Notes: generated by a model from the sequence alone, not told the origin. DNA of 64,000 nt from Burkholderiales bacterium (GCA_022841915.1 JALHQN010000009.1:186001-250000), one strand, 5' to 3'; shown: positions 8,727 through 18,224, counted from the stretch's first letter. Numbers and translations: made by a program.

Positions 8727-9575
8727 ATGACCCTGCAAATCAAGCCCAGTGGCGGCGCCCTCGGCGCGGAAATCATCGGCGCGGATCTCACGCAGCCTCT
8801 GGACGAGGCAACATTCGCGCAGATCCGCGACGCCTTCTACAAGCACGAGGTCGTGTTCTTTCGCGGGCGCGAATTGTCCGACGAGGACCACATCCGCTTC
8901 AGCGCCCGGTTCGGCGAACTGCGCAAATTGAAGATCGGCAATCCGCTGCACGACCATCATCCCGAGATCTTCGTGGTCTCCAACATCAAGAAAGAGGGCA
9001 AGCACATCGGCAGCTACGACGCCGGCGTGTTCTGGCACACCGACGGCGCTTATCTGGCACGCCCGCATGCCGTTTCCGCCTTGCGCGCCCTGCAAGTCCC
9101 GGTGGTGGACGGCCGCGTCCTCGGCGATACCCAGTTCGCCAGTTCCACCGCGGCGTACGATGCCCTGTCGCCCTCGATGAAGAAGCGCATCGACGGGTTG
9201 CAGGCGGTGCACAGCATCTTGCGCCGTCTGGACAAGACGCAGCAGTCCGGCATCAAGAAAGATTACAGCAGCGCGGTGAAGTCCGATCCGGAAGCCACCC
9301 ATCCGCTCGTGCGCACGCATCCGGTCACCGGGCGCAAGTGCCTCTACGTCACCGAAGGCTATACCGCTCGCATCCTCGGCCTGCCGGAGGACGAGAGCAG
9401 CGACCTCATCGCCGAACTCACGCAGCACTGCATCAAGCCCGAGTTCATCTATCGGCATCACTGGCAGCAGTACGATCTTGTGATGTGGGACGACTGCTCG
9501 ACCACCCACAAGGCGACATTCGACTACCCCGAGACCACGCCGCGGCTGATGCATCGGACGACGGTCGTCTCCTGA
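8727..9575 (+). CDS. TauD/TfdA-family Fe(II)/2-oxoglutarate dioxygenase
   Basis: A 282-residue cytoplasmic oxygenase that would couple 2-oxoglutarate decarboxylation to hydroxylation of an unknown substrate. The iron facial triad is visible: H and D of FWHTDGAY near residue 100, and the distal His in DCSTTHKATFDYPETTP. The 2-oxoglutarate-binding Arg follows in PRLMHRTTVV. A GTG ten codons upstream (8697) is possible, but the ATG at 8727 starts at the conserved region. It is 27 bases from the double-hotdog gene downstream, so they probably form one operon. Sulfonates, aryloxyalkanoates and similar are usual substrates of the family; none can be assigned here. Confidence 0.88.
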   Translation: MTLQIKPSGGALGAEIIGADLTQPLDEATFAQIRDAFYKHEVVFFRGRELSDEDHIRFSARFGELRKLKIGNPLHDHHPEIFVVSNIKKEGKHIGSYDAGVFWHTDGAYLARPHAVSALRALQVPVVDGRVLGDTQFASSTAAYDALSPSMKKRIDGLQAVHSILRRLDKTQQSGIKKDYSSAVKSDPEATHPLVRTHPVTGRKCLYVTEGYTARILGLPEDESSDLIAELTQHCIKPEFIYRHHWQQYDLVMWDDCSTTHKATFDYPETTPRLMHRTTVVS

Positions 9576-9602
9576 TCCACAGCGCCACGAAAGGAATCGC
9601 CC

Positions 9603-10568
9603 ATGACCACCGCTCTCGCCGACCCCTCCGAAGACCAGATCCTTGCCCTGCCGACCTACCACTGGGACGCCGCTGCACCCGGCGACGAAGCCCCGCAGTT
9701 CAGCTACACCGTCACGCGCGAAGCCATCGCCACGTATTGCAAGGCCGTGCGCAACGGCAATCCCCTCTACCTCGACGAGGCGGCCGCCAAGGCGGGGCCG
9801 TTCGGACGCATCGTGGCGCCGCCGACATTCGCCATCATGGCGGCGCCGCTACGACGCAACGAAGTCATGCACGCCAAGGGCTACGCCGCACCGGAAGAAA
9901 AAGGCGAATACCAGACGCCCTACGTGAAGGCCGAGATACGCTGGAGCCGCCCCGTCTTTCCGGGCGACACCGTGATTTCCCGGGTCTATCTGGAAGACAA
10001 ACTGGAGCGACGCGGCAAGCGCTTCGCGCAATGGAAGGTCGAAGGCCGCAACCCGGCCGGCGATCCTCTGTTCGACTACACCTACGTCACGATCTGGCCC
10101 GATGGCCCCGGCGTCGGCACCAAGCCGGAGACGGCGGTCGTACCCGACCCTTTGCCCGAGATCGCCGCTGCCGACGCGCTTCCCCTGGTGACCAAGCTCG
10201 AGTCGCAGGAGGCGATCGACTGCTATGGCTCGACGACCAAGGTGCGTCCGCGTGTCGGCACCAACCTGCATCAAGATCCCGAGTTCGCGCAACGCACATT
10301 GTTCGGCGGCACGGCGAACGCAGGCGTGGCGACCCTCGCCTATTGCAGTGAAATGCTGGAACTCGCCTATGGGCCGCAGGCACTGCTGCGGCCGGGCGCA
10401 CGGGTCGAATTCAAGGCGATCCGGCCGGTGCGCGCCGGGGATGAGATCACGACGCGCGGCAAGGTCGTCGCGCGCGACGCACGCACACACGGTGTTGAAC
10501 TGTGGGTGCATGGTCAGGATGGCCGCCTGCGCGGTGTCGGTACCGGAACGGTGGTCGTGCAAGCCTGA
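9603..10568 (+). CDS. Double-hotdog MaoC-like dehydratase
   Basis: A 321-residue protein made of two hotdog domains: residues ~15-160 (with a PLYLDEAAAKAGPFG segment and APPTFAIM helix) and ~205-320 (HQDPEFAQRTLFGGTANAG, then a PVRAGDEITTRGKV strand pair). The family hydrates or dehydrates enoyl-CoA or similar thioesters. GGAATC precedes the start. It is cotranscribed with the TauD-like gene. The same two-domain logic occurs as two separate genes at 61181-62406 in this window. Confidence 0.85.
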   Translation: MTTALADPSEDQILALPTYHWDAAAPGDEAPQFSYTVTREAIATYCKAVRNGNPLYLDEAAAKAGPFGRIVAPPTFAIMAAPLRRNEVMHAKGYAAPEEKGEYQTPYVKAEIRWSRPVFPGDTVISRVYLEDKLERRGKRFAQWKVEGRNPAGDPLFDYTYVTIWPDGPGVGTKPETAVVPDPLPEIAAADALPLVTKLESQEAIDCYGSTTKVRPRVGTNLHQDPEFAQRTLFGGTANAGVATLAYCSEMLELAYGPQALLRPGARVEFKAIRPVRAGDEITTRGKVVARDARTHGVELWVHGQDGRLRGVGTGTVVVQA

Positions 10569-10598
10569 AGGGCGCGATTCTTCGATCGCGGTTCAGGC
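10563..10598. terminator. Nested hairpin at end of MaoC gene
   Basis: GCCTGAA (10563-10569, containing the stop codon) pairs with TTCAGGC (10592-10598), with an inner GCGAT/ATCGC stem. It lies between convergent genes and may end transcription in both directions, although no T-tract follows. Confidence 0.5.
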
Positions 10599-10704
10599 GT
10601 GCGGCGATGGGGATCCTCATCAGCAAGACCGACACGCACCGAGGCACGGCGTACGCTAGTACATCGCGACGAGGCCTAGCCGCCTCGCCGCACGTGCCTC
10701 TTGT

Positions 10705-12123
10705 TCAAGCCTCGGGCACGAGCAGGCGCACGATCCTGCTGACGTCGTCCACGTGTTCCAGATCCTGCACGAGCGCGATTGCCTGGTCGACGTTGTCCGG
10801 CGGGATGGGCCGGGCTGAGAACGACACACAATCGCGGAACTTCGCCTCCAGGAGTTCGTTGCTCACCGGATGCTCGGGGTCGCCCGGCACGCCATCGGGC
10901 CGACAAGACAAGGTTCGGCCGTCCTTCGTCAAGACTTCGACGGTCGGGCGCGATAGCGAGGAATAACCCCCGACCGGCGCGACGGCGTCGGGATCGAGCC
11001 GGTAGCTCACCCGATCGGCCATCGCCAGCACGGTGGAATCGCGCAGCCCTTCGTCGGTATAGTCGCGCAACGTGACGTTGCCCTTGACCATCATCACCGC
11101 ACTGGTGAATGGAATGCTGAACTTGCCGTCGATCGCAAGCTTCGGCCGCCGCTTCGAGGCCAGCGGCTCGGAGAGCAGCTGCGTCGCCCCTGTGCCGCCG
11201 ATCACGGTGATGGACTCGACCTCTTCGGGGCTGAGCCCGTGTCGGGTGCGCAATTCACGGATCGCCGTATTCGTCGCTCGTGTGTAGCCGCACGCGGGCC
11301 ATACCTTGAAGCCGTGCAGTTCCAGGAGCGGAAACGCGGTGCCCAGTCCGCCCAGCATCGCATCCCAATCCGGGTCGGTGCGCACGTAAGTCTTGTAGAG
11401 ACCGTAACGCCCTTCCAACACCGCCTTAGATCCCACGATGCCTCGCCGCGCAAGCTCCACCGCGAGCAATGCGCCTTGCCCCGCGAAGCCCGCCTGCATC
11501 GCCCGCAGATGAGTGGCTTCACCGACCGCCATCTGTCGGCTGCCGCTCAATTGGGTGAAGGCAATGCCGAAGGCATTCTCCATCAGTGCCTCGTCGGCCT
11601 CGTAGAGGCGAGCCGCTGTGGCTGCGCCCGACAGGTAACCGAACATCTGAGTCGGAAACCAACCCTCGGCGATGGTCCAGTCAGGGATGCGGATGCCGGC
11701 GTTGAGCCGGGTATGGATGTCGGTTCCTGCCGCGATCGCCGCCAGAAAATCCCGCCCGTGAACGCCACCGCGCTCTTCCGCAACGGCGAACGCGGCCGGC
11801 ACGGTACAGATGCTCACATGCCCCCCGGCGCCGACATCGTCGTAATCGACCATGTGGCCCAGGCTGCCGTTGAGGAACACCGCCCAGGGCGCGGGCGCCT
11901 TGCCGCCGTAACCCCAGAGGGTCGTGCCACCCTGACCGCCCAAAGCACGCACATAATCGGCCACGATGTTCGCTTCCGGCGCGAGCGTCGAAGCGGCGAT
12001 CGAGACACCGAGCGTGTCGAGCACGCACTGTTTGAGCAGAACTACCAGCTCGGACGGCAAATTCTCGTAGCGCAACGCGGCAGCATGCCGAGCGAACTCC
12101 AGCGTCGCGGCGGGTGGATTCAT
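10705..12123 (-). CDS. MmgE/PrpD-family protein (last gene of tricarboxylate operon)
   Basis: A 472-residue member of the family that includes 2-methylcitrate dehydratase PrpD and cis-aconitate decarboxylase. The N-terminal all-helical domain carries VDYDDVGAGGHVSICTVPAAFAV-type sequence near residues 85-110, and the C-terminal domain a GGYSSLSRPTVEVLTKDGR strand. The frame extends 14 codons upstream, but the ATG at 12123 overlaps the previous stop as ATGA. It is the final gene of the seven-gene minus-strand operon starting at 18206. It probably dehydrates, isomerises or decarboxylates a tricarboxylate intermediate; which one is unknown. Confidence 0.88.
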   Translation of the reverse strand: MNPPAATLEFARHAAALRYENLPSELVVLLKQCVLDTLGVSIAASTLAPEANIVADYVRALGGQGGTTLWGYGGKAPAPWAVFLNGSLGHMVDYDDVGAGGHVSICTVPAAFAVAEERGGVHGRDFLAAIAAGTDIHTRLNAGIRIPDWTIAEGWFPTQMFGYLSGAATAARLYEADEALMENAFGIAFTQLSGSRQMAVGEATHLRAMQAGFAGQGALLAVELARRGIVGSKAVLEGRYGLYKTYVRTDPDWDAMLGGLGTAFPLLELHGFKVWPACGYTRATNTAIRELRTRHGLSPEEVESITVIGGTGATQLLSEPLASKRRPKLAIDGKFSIPFTSAVMMVKGNVTLRDYTDEGLRDSTVLAMADRVSYRLDPDAVAPVGGYSSLSRPTVEVLTKDGRTLSCRPDGVPGDPEHPVSNELLEAKFRDCVSFSARPIPPDNVDQAIALVQDLEHVDDVSRIVRLLVPEA

Positions 12124-13097
12124 CACTTCGCGGTCAAACCGATGGCGTTCACGACCTTGCGCCACTTGGCAATTTCGGTCGCGAGATGCCGCTGGAATTC
12201 CGCCGGCGTGCTGCCGATCGGCTCGGCGCCGTCGCCCGACATGCGGTCACGAACATCGGGCGTCATCACACTCTTGTGCGCCGCTTGCGAAATCCGCTCG
12301 ATGACAGCACTCGGCGTCGCTGCCGGCGCCAACAGGCCGTACCAGCTTCCCGTCGAGAAGCCCGGATACCCCGACTCGGCGATCGTCGGCACCTGCGGCA
12401 TCGCCGCCGTGCGCTTGCTGCTCGTAACGCCGAGCACGCGCAACCGATCGCGCTTCACGTGCGATCCCGAAGAAAGCATGCTTGCAAACGTGAAGGTGAT
12501 CTGCCCTCCGAGCAGGTCGACGAGTGCCTGACCTGCGCCCTTGTACGGAATGTGCGTGAACTTCACGCCGGCCATGCTTTCGAACAACCCGGCGGCGAGA
12601 TGCCCCGAGCTGCCCACGCCTCCGGAGCCATAGGTGAGCGCGTCGCCCTGCTTGCGCCCCAGCGCGACCAACTCCTTGACCGACTTCGCCGGCAGCGACG
12701 GATGCACCACGAGCAGGAACGGCGCCTCGGCGAGCAAGGAAACGGGAGCGAGATCCTTCTGCGGATCGAAGGGAAGGTTCGCGTACAAACTGGGATTGAT
12801 CGAGTAACTGCTCGACACCACCAGGATCGTGTAGCCGTCCGGTGCGCTCTTGGCGACCGTGGTCGCACCGATGGATCCCGCCGCACCAGTGCGGTTCTCG
12901 ACCAGGACGTTTTGCCCGATCACCTCGCTCATCTTGCCCGCCACCATGCGCCCGACGATGTCGGTCGCGCCACCGGGGGATTGCCCGACGACGAAGCGTA
13001 TCGGCTTGGACGGAAAACCCACCTCCTGGGATGCGGCAGTGCCGCTTGCAAGCGCCAATGCGGACGCCACCAGTGCGCCTAGGGAAACAGCCTTCAT
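12123..13097 (-). CDS. Bug/TctC-family receptor of tricarboxylate operon
   Basis: A 324-residue periplasmic receptor with signal peptide (cut near ASGTAASQ) and FPSKPIRFVVGQSPGGATD. Its start overlaps the aconitase-type small subunit stop and its stop overlaps the next start, so it is embedded in the catabolic operon. The operon's enzymes therefore point to its ligand: a di- or tricarboxylate. No TctA/TctB subunits are encoded here; they must be supplied from elsewhere. Confidence 0.92.
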   Translation of the reverse strand: MKAVSLGALVASALALASGTAASQEVGFPSKPIRFVVGQSPGGATDIVGRMVAGKMSEVIGQNVLVENRTGAAGSIGATTVAKSAPDGYTILVVSSSYSINPSLYANLPFDPQKDLAPVSLLAEAPFLLVVHPSLPAKSVKELVALGRKQGDALTYGSGGVGSSGHLAAGLFESMAGVKFTHIPYKGAGQALVDLLGGQITFTFASMLSSGSHVKRDRLRVLGVTSSKRTAAMPQVPTIAESGYPGFSTGSWYGLLAPAATPSAVIERISQAAHKSVMTPDVRDRMSGDGAEPIGSTPAEFQRHLATEIAKWRKVVNAIGLTAK

Positions 13098-13609
13098 GAA
13101 CCTCGAACCTCCCGTGTGTAGCGCTGGAAGGCATACTCCGGCAGCCCCCCAGCGGCAAAGATTTCTTCGATCAGCGGCGGAAACGCGCGCAGTTCCACCG
13201 ATGCACCGCTCGCAGGACTGCGCACGATGCGATTGGGATAGTCGACTTCGAGCAACTGGCCGTCCTCCACGATGCCGGTGATACCCGGCGCCATGAAGAT
13301 GGGGATGGCCCGAGCGATGCTGTTGCGCAGGAACAGCCGCGCCACCGACTCGGCGATGATCGCGACGATCCCGACCTCGCGCAACACGAGCCCGGGCCGA
13401 CTGGAGCCGCAGCCGAAATTGCGCCCGGCAACCAGGATGTCGCCGGGTTTGACTTCCTTGGGGAACTCCGGCCGATAGGCTTCCATCGTATGCAGCTTCA
13501 ACTCCTCCATCGTGGGATACCGATAGTAGGGATTGATGGCGTCGGTCTCGATGGAGTCGCCGAACTTCCAGACCCGCCCCCGCACCGCCGTTTGCAGATT
13601 AGCGTGCAT
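13094..13609 (-). CDS. Aconitase-superfamily hydratase, small subunit (LeuD-type)
   Basis: A 171-residue swivelling-domain subunit. GRVWKFGDSIETDAINPYYRYP is the usual N-terminus, and GRNFGCGSSRPGLVL near residues 48-62 is the substrate-binding loop. It partners the large subunit encoded just upstream (11-base overlap). LeuCD-type pairs serve leucine synthesis, but others act in catabolism, for example dimethylmaleate hydratase DmdAB or homoaconitase-like enzymes. The surrounding uptake and oxidation genes favour a catabolic hydratase rather than leucine biosynthesis; no leuA or leuB is present. Confidence 0.9.
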   Translation of the reverse strand: MHANLQTAVRGRVWKFGDSIETDAINPYYRYPTMEELKLHTMEAYRPEFPKEVKPGDILVAGRNFGCGSSRPGLVLREVGIVAIIAESVARLFLRNSIARAIPIFMAPGITGIVEDGQLLEVDYPNRIVRSPASGASVELRAFPPLIEEIFAAGGLPEYAFQRYTREVRGS

Positions 13610-14879
13610 CGAACACCTCCCGTGGATCGACGATCTTTCCGGCCAGCGCTGCGGCCGCCACGGTGAGCGGGCCGGCCAGATAGATGTCGGCTTTCATGCT
13701 CCCCTTGCGTCCTTTGAAGTTGCGCGTGGTCGATGTGATGCAACTCTCGCCATCGGAGAGGAAACCCACCTTCGGCTGGCAGACCCCGCAGCCCGGGGTG
13801 ACGACCTGCGCACCGCTCTCGAGCAGGGACTCCACCAACCCGGCCTTGACGCACTGCAGATACACCTGCTGGGAGGCCGGCGAGAGAATGAATCGCACCC
13901 CTCGCGCCACCTTGCGCCCCTTCAACACGCGCGCTGCGATCTCGATATCCTCGAAGCGACCGTTCGCGCACGAGCCGATGATCGCCTGCTGAATCGGGCT
14001 GCCGGCGACTTCAGCCACCGGTGACACATTCCCGAACTGATGCGGCTTGGCGACGACGAACGGCATCTGATCGACGTCGAGGGCGATCTCTTTTTCGTAA
14101 ACAGCGCCGGGGTCGGCAATCACCGGCTCGTAAGGCGCCTGTGTGCGCGAAGCAATGAAGCGCTCTGTGGTCTCGTCGAAGGGGAACATGGCGAGCTTCG
14201 CGCCGATCTCGACCCCGTGCGCAGACAGACACATGCGACTGTCCACCGACAACTGGGGCACGAGCGAGCCCGCATACTCGATCGACATGTTGCCGGCGAA
14301 ATCGTCGCCGTACTTGCCCGCGAGGTACAGCACGATGTCTTTCGCGATGGGATAGTTCGGCTGCCGGCCATTGAGGACGATCTTGATCGACTGCGGCACC
14401 TGGAACCACAGTTCCCCGAACAGCAGCACGTACAGCATGTCCGCCCGCGTGATGCCGATACCGCCGCAATTGACGGCGCCGTAGCTGATCGTGTGCGAAT
14501 CGTTGCCCACGACCAATTCGCCCGGGCGCATGAGCCCGTAGTCGGCCATCATCTGATGCGCGATGCCCGGTTCGGAATCATGGAAGCAACGAATGCCCAG
14601 ACGGTCGACTTCGCGCCGCACGAGCGCATTCTCGTCGGCCTGCTTCTGCGACAAGGTCGGCTGATGGTGGTCGAGCAGGACGAAGACGCGATCGCGATCC
14701 CACACGCGCGGCAGGCCGTCCTTGAAACCTGCCTGCAAGGCGAGATCGTGCATCGGCTCGTTGGCGTGGTAATGCACCATCGCCCCGTCGATGCGCGCTT
14801 CCAGGATATCGCCCGCGGCGACTTGAGTCCCGGCAAGGTTGTGACGGGAAAACAGTTTTTCGGCTATGGTTTGTGGCAT
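13599..14879 (-). CDS. Aconitase-superfamily hydratase, large subunit (LeuC-type)
   Basis: A 426-residue 4Fe-4S hydratase subunit. Cluster ligands are seen in IIGSCANGRFEDIEIAAR and in VVTPGCGVCQPKVGFLSDGE, and VGNDSHTISYGAVN is the aconitase signature. It adds or removes water across a carboxylated double bond together with the small subunit. The length matches archaeal-type or catabolic LeuC (about 420) rather than the ~466-residue biosynthetic form. It starts 4 bases after the GntR gene stop. The expected substrate in context is an unsaturated di- or tricarboxylate. Confidence 0.9.
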   Translation of the reverse strand: MPQTIAEKLFSRHNLAGTQVAAGDILEARIDGAMVHYHANEPMHDLALQAGFKDGLPRVWDRDRVFVLLDHHQPTLSQKQADENALVRREVDRLGIRCFHDSEPGIAHQMMADYGLMRPGELVVGNDSHTISYGAVNCGGIGITRADMLYVLLFGELWFQVPQSIKIVLNGRQPNYPIAKDIVLYLAGKYGDDFAGNMSIEYAGSLVPQLSVDSRMCLSAHGVEIGAKLAMFPFDETTERFIASRTQAPYEPVIADPGAVYEKEIALDVDQMPFVVAKPHQFGNVSPVAEVAGSPIQQAIIGSCANGRFEDIEIAARVLKGRKVARGVRFILSPASQQVYLQCVKAGLVESLLESGAQVVTPGCGVCQPKVGFLSDGESCITSTTRNFKGRKGSMKADIYLAGPLTVAAAALAGKIVDPREVFDAR

Positions 14880-14883
14880 GCGT

Positions 14884-15588
14884 TCAGGCTTCCGGAAAAA
14901 GCTGCTTCAGTCTTTGCTGCTGCGCCGAGCGCACGTGCTGCCGCGCGGCCGCTTCAGCCCCATCCGCATCGTGTTTCTGAATGCACCCGAAGATCTGCAG
15001 GTGCTCGCTTCTCGCGACCTTGGCCCGCTCTGGGAGCAGCATCTGGCTCGGACCGAGCAGGTACATCGTATCGTTGACCGCCGCCAGGCTCTTCTCCAGA
15101 TAGCGGTTGTGGGCGCCGCGATGAATCGATTCATGAAACAGCCGATTGTGCCGTGCGAGCGCGGCGAAGTCTTCCTGCATCTTCTGCTCGCGCTTGACGA
15201 GTTCGTCGAGTTCCATGATTTCGACGTCGGTGGCTTGCCCGGCGCACAAGCGGGCTGCAGTGCCTTCGAGCAGCTCGCGCATGACGTAGAGTTCGAGCAT
15301 CGCCTGCCGCGATATCGAAGCTACCACCAGGCCGACGCGCGGCTCCAGCCTGAGCAGACCTTCGTTCTCCAGCCGGCGCAGCGCTTCACGCACGGGCGTG
15401 CGGCTCACCGCCAGCCATTCGGCCACGTCGACTTCCATCACCCGCTCGCCGGGCTTGAGCGCGCCGCAGCTCAATGCGCTGCGCAACTGCTGATAGACGA
15501 ACTCGCTGCGGGAGGTGGAGTCGCTCAGTGCGGCCGCAGACAACGCCCTCGAGGCCGGTTTGCGAAAGAGCAAGGTGTTCGACTTCAC
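14884..15588 (-). CDS. GntR-family (FCD) transcriptional regulator
   Basis: A 234-residue regulator. The winged HTH spans ~30-95 (VAEWLAVSRTPVREALRRLE), followed by an FCD ligand domain with metal-binding acidic/His residues (RHNRLFHESIHRGAHNRYL). Such proteins usually repress organic-acid catabolic genes and release DNA on binding a carboxylate. It lies inside the operon it presumably controls, overlapping the CapA-like stop by ATGA. A perfect 12-bp palindrome containing TGTATACA at 18204-18215, in the promoter region of the operon, is a candidate operator. Confidence 0.9.
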   Translation of the reverse strand: MKSNTLLFRKPASRALSAAALSDSTSRSEFVYQQLRSALSCGALKPGERVMEVDVAEWLAVSRTPVREALRRLENEGLLRLEPRVGLVVASISRQAMLELYVMRELLEGTAARLCAGQATDVEIMELDELVKREQKMQEDFAALARHNRLFHESIHRGAHNRYLEKSLAAVNDTMYLLGPSQMLLPERAKVARSEHLQIFGCIQKHDADGAEAAARQHVRSAQQQRLKQLFPEA

Positions 15589-16673
15589 GCCACCCGCACC
15601 TCGTCCTGCTCCACCTTGAACGCAGGTGCGTACCCCTCGGACGCCCAGTTCATGTAGCGTACAGCGTCGTCGAAACGCGGATCGCCCGAGCGCAGCACTT
15701 CCGGCCGCAAGCTGCGATCGATGAGCACCGGCAGGAAGGACACCCGCTCCACTCCCTGCTTCGAAAGCCGTGCACGAGCGATGAGACTGCGCTTGGAGTC
15801 CGTCCCATAGGGCAGATTCGGATAATCCGGGTCGAGTTCGATGCCGTAGCGCTTGGCGAAGATTTCATGGCGTTCGGGCTTCGCCGGCGGTGCGGACATG
15901 ATGAAGTTGCTCAGGCTGTAGAAGCATACCTTGCCATCGTGGACCCCCACGGCCTTGGGCACGTGGGCGTGATGTCCGAGGATGAGATCGGCGCCGGCAT
16001 CGAACGCCGCACGCGCCACCACCGGCTGATAGTCCGCGATCGCTCGCGGAATGAAATGCAGTCCCCAGTGCAGCGACACGACGACGACATCGGCCTGGTC
16101 GCGTACGCTGCGCACATCCTCCACCAGCCCGGCGAGATCTTCTTCGTAAGGAATGGTCACGATGCGCGGCGGCATGCCCGGCTGATACTCGGCCGGTGCG
16201 TAATAGGTGTGCACGCGCAAGGGTGCCACCCCTGGCTGATTCGTCTTCGCGGCATAGCCTTCGCGCAGCACCGAGCAGTAAGCGAGAAAGGCCACCCGCA
16301 CGCCATCGCGCGTGAGGATCGCAGGCCGCCTTGCCTCCGCCAAGTCGCGTCCGGCACCCACGGTTTGTATCCCGCGCGCACGGAGCACTTCGAGCGTATC
16401 GAGCAGCGCATCGGGCCCCCAGTCCATGGCGTGATTGCTCGCCACCGAGGCCACGTCGAAGCCGCACTGACTGAAGATGTCCGCCAGCCCGGGCTGCACC
16501 CGGCTGTGGGCATCGCCTGAATGCACCTGCAGCGCGCCCCGTTCGGAGTAGACGCGCTCGACCTGGCAGAAGCGCAGATCGGCCTCGGCAAGCGTCGGCT
16601 TGACGAGCGTGCTGAACCGATCCACCGGTTCGTGGATGGGACCGACGTCCCCGCAACCGAGCAATGTGATCAT
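15585..16673 (-). CDS. CapA-family metallophosphatase-like protein
   Basis: A 362-residue CapA/PgsA-type protein: LLGCGDVGP at the N-terminus, SNHAMDWG in the first third and GHHAHVPKAVGVHDGKV near residue 250 are the metal-ligand motifs of the calcineurin-like CapA fold. There is no signal peptide or membrane helix, unlike capsule-associated CapA. It is second in the operon, 12 bases after the TcuA-like gene, so it is more likely a hydrolase acting on a pathway metabolite than a polyglutamate factor. The function is not known. Confidence 0.85.
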   Translation of the reverse strand: MITLLGCGDVGPIHEPVDRFSTLVKPTLAEADLRFCQVERVYSERGALQVHSGDAHSRVQPGLADIFSQCGFDVASVASNHAMDWGPDALLDTLEVLRARGIQTVGAGRDLAEARRPAILTRDGVRVAFLAYCSVLREGYAAKTNQPGVAPLRVHTYYAPAEYQPGMPPRIVTIPYEEDLAGLVEDVRSVRDQADVVVVSLHWGLHFIPRAIADYQPVVARAAFDAGADLILGHHAHVPKAVGVHDGKVCFYSLSNFIMSAPPAKPERHEIFAKRYGIELDPDYPNLPYGTDSKRSLIARARLSKQGVERVSFLPVLIDRSLRPEVLRSGDPRFDDAVRYMNWASEGYAPAFKVEQDEVRVA

Positions 16674-16685
16674 GGCTCTCCCGCC

Positions 16686-18206
16686 TCAGACACGCGCGCT
16701 GGAAATTGCCAACGCATGACCGGCCGCCGTGCGGCCCGCAATGCGGCCGAACACCGAGCCGGCCATCAAGCCGGAGCTGCCGGGATAGTTGAAGTAGAAG
16801 AGGCCGCCGACGAGTTCGCCCGCCGCATGCAGTCCGGCGATCGGCTGATCCGCGATATCGAGCACACGCCCCTCCATGTCGATCTTCAAGCCGCCGAACG
16901 TGAAGGTGATGCCGCAGGTCACCGCATAGGCGGAGAACGGGGGCTTCTCCAAGGGCACGGCCCAGTTCGACTTGTCGATGGCCAACCCCTGCGTGCAGCG
17001 GCCGTCCTTCACATTGGGATTGAACGGCACGTCGCGCTTGATCGAGGCGTTGTATTCCCGGACCGTGCGCAGAAACTCAGGCGGATTGACGTCCTCCATG
17101 CGGGCCACGAGCTCTTCGAGCGTATCGGCCTGCACCTTGGTCGTGCCCTTCGAACGATACTCGTCGTGGAGCAGATGGTCGACCTGCGAATCGAAGACAT
17201 GCCAGGCGAACCCGCCCGGCTGCTCGAGCACGATGCGCCCATACTTGGCATAGGTGTAGTTGCGGAAATCCGCCCCTTCATCGACGAAGCGCTTGCCCTC
17301 GGCGTTGACCATGATGCTGAAGGGATAGCCGTTGCGGCTTGCCGTGATCGGGCGATCCAGCTCGCCGAAATCGGGCGCATAGCGCTCCCACGAAACGGAG
17401 TGGCAGCCCGACCAGTGGCCGTACGCCTGGGCGCCGATGTCGAGCGCCATGCGTATGCCGTCACCCGTGTTGTAGCGCGTGCCGCGCACCTTGGCCATGT
17501 CCCAGCCCGGGCCGAGATAGCGGGTGCGCCACTCACGGTTCGCCTCGAATCCGCCCGCCGCGAGCACGACCGCCCGCGCTGTGATTTCTTCCTCCACCCC
17601 GGCAAAATCGACGCGTACACCTCGCACGCCTTCCTTGCCGCGCAGCAGCGAGGTCACGCGCGCGCCGTAGCGGACCTCGACTTGCTGCCGCTTCACGGCG
17701 GCATACTCGGCCTGCACCAGGCCTCGGCCGCCACCGGCGGCTTCCACCACCGTGCCGCCGAAGAACTTGAACTTGCCCTCGTGCTTGAACGCGTAGCGTC
17801 CGAACCGGGGCAGGAAGCGCACGCCCTGCTTGTGCAGCCACTGCACAGTCTGCGTGCTCTGCCGCACCAGTGTTTCGGCCAGATCCGGATTGCAATGCCA
17901 CTGCGTCACGCGCCCGAGATCGTCCAGATACTGCTCGACCGTGTACTCGCCGAAATCGGTATTCGCGATCTCGCCCTCGGTCAGATCGGGAACCACGCTG
18001 CGCACGGTCTCGACGCCGTCGTGGACCATGCGAAAGCCGCCGCCGGTATACGCCGAGTTTCCGCCGCGCTGCTCTTCGGGCGCCCGTTCGAGCACGAGGA
18101 CGCTCGCATCATGCTCACGGGCCGACAGCGCGGCACACAGGGCCGCGTTGCCGCCGCCCACCACAATCACATCGAACATCGCGTCGCTCATCGGCCGCAC
18201 ACTCAT
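16686..18206 (-). CDS. tcuA: TcuA-like FAD-dependent tricarballylate dehydrogenase
   Basis: A flavoprotein of up to 506 residues of the fumarate reductase/succinate dehydrogenase flavoprotein superfamily. It has the dinucleotide fold VIVVGGGNAALCAALSARE, RGGNSAYTGGGFRM and a C-terminal YNYPGSSGLMAGSVFG-like FAD segment (FNYPGSSGLMAG). TcuA of Salmonella oxidises tricarballylate to cis-aconitate. The start is uncertain: ATGs at 18206, 18191 and 18179 are in frame. The one at 18206 lies inside the palindrome, and 18179 starts exactly at the FAD fold. It is the first gene of the operon. No TcuB (electron-transfer partner) is nearby. Confidence 0.85.
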   Translation of the reverse strand: MSVRPMSDAMFDVIVVGGGNAALCAALSAREHDASVLVLERAPEEQRGGNSAYTGGGFRMVHDGVETVRSVVPDLTEGEIANTDFGEYTVEQYLDDLGRVTQWHCNPDLAETLVRQSTQTVQWLHKQGVRFLPRFGRYAFKHEGKFKFFGGTVVEAAGGGRGLVQAEYAAVKRQQVEVRYGARVTSLLRGKEGVRGVRVDFAGVEEEITARAVVLAAGGFEANREWRTRYLGPGWDMAKVRGTRYNTGDGIRMALDIGAQAYGHWSGCHSVSWERYAPDFGELDRPITASRNGYPFSIMVNAEGKRFVDEGADFRNYTYAKYGRIVLEQPGGFAWHVFDSQVDHLLHDEYRSKGTTKVQADTLEELVARMEDVNPPEFLRTVREYNASIKRDVPFNPNVKDGRCTQGLAIDKSNWAVPLEKPPFSAYAVTCGITFTFGGLKIDMEGRVLDIADQPIAGLHAAGELVGGLFYFNYPGSSGLMAGSVFGRIAGRTAAGHALAISSARV

Positions 18207-18215
18207 GTATACATG
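18204..18215. promoter_or_regulatory. Candidate GntR operator, perfect palindrome
   Basis: CATGTATACATG is a perfect 12-bp inverted repeat in the 96-base divergent region between the TcuA-like and lyase genes. Its TGTATACA core resembles operators of FCD-type GntR regulators, and such a regulator is encoded in the operon. It lies about where the -35 of the rightward promoter would be. Confidence 0.55.
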
Positions 18216-18224
18216 GGAATACTC

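Noticed and set aside
13094-14879. Leucine-biosynthetic leuCD
   Set aside because: No leuA/leuB, a short large subunit and catabolic neighbours; family assignment is kept but not the leucine role.
18040-18055. Second GTATAC site as an operator copy
   Set aside because: Lies inside the tcuA coding region without palindromic flanks; likely chance.
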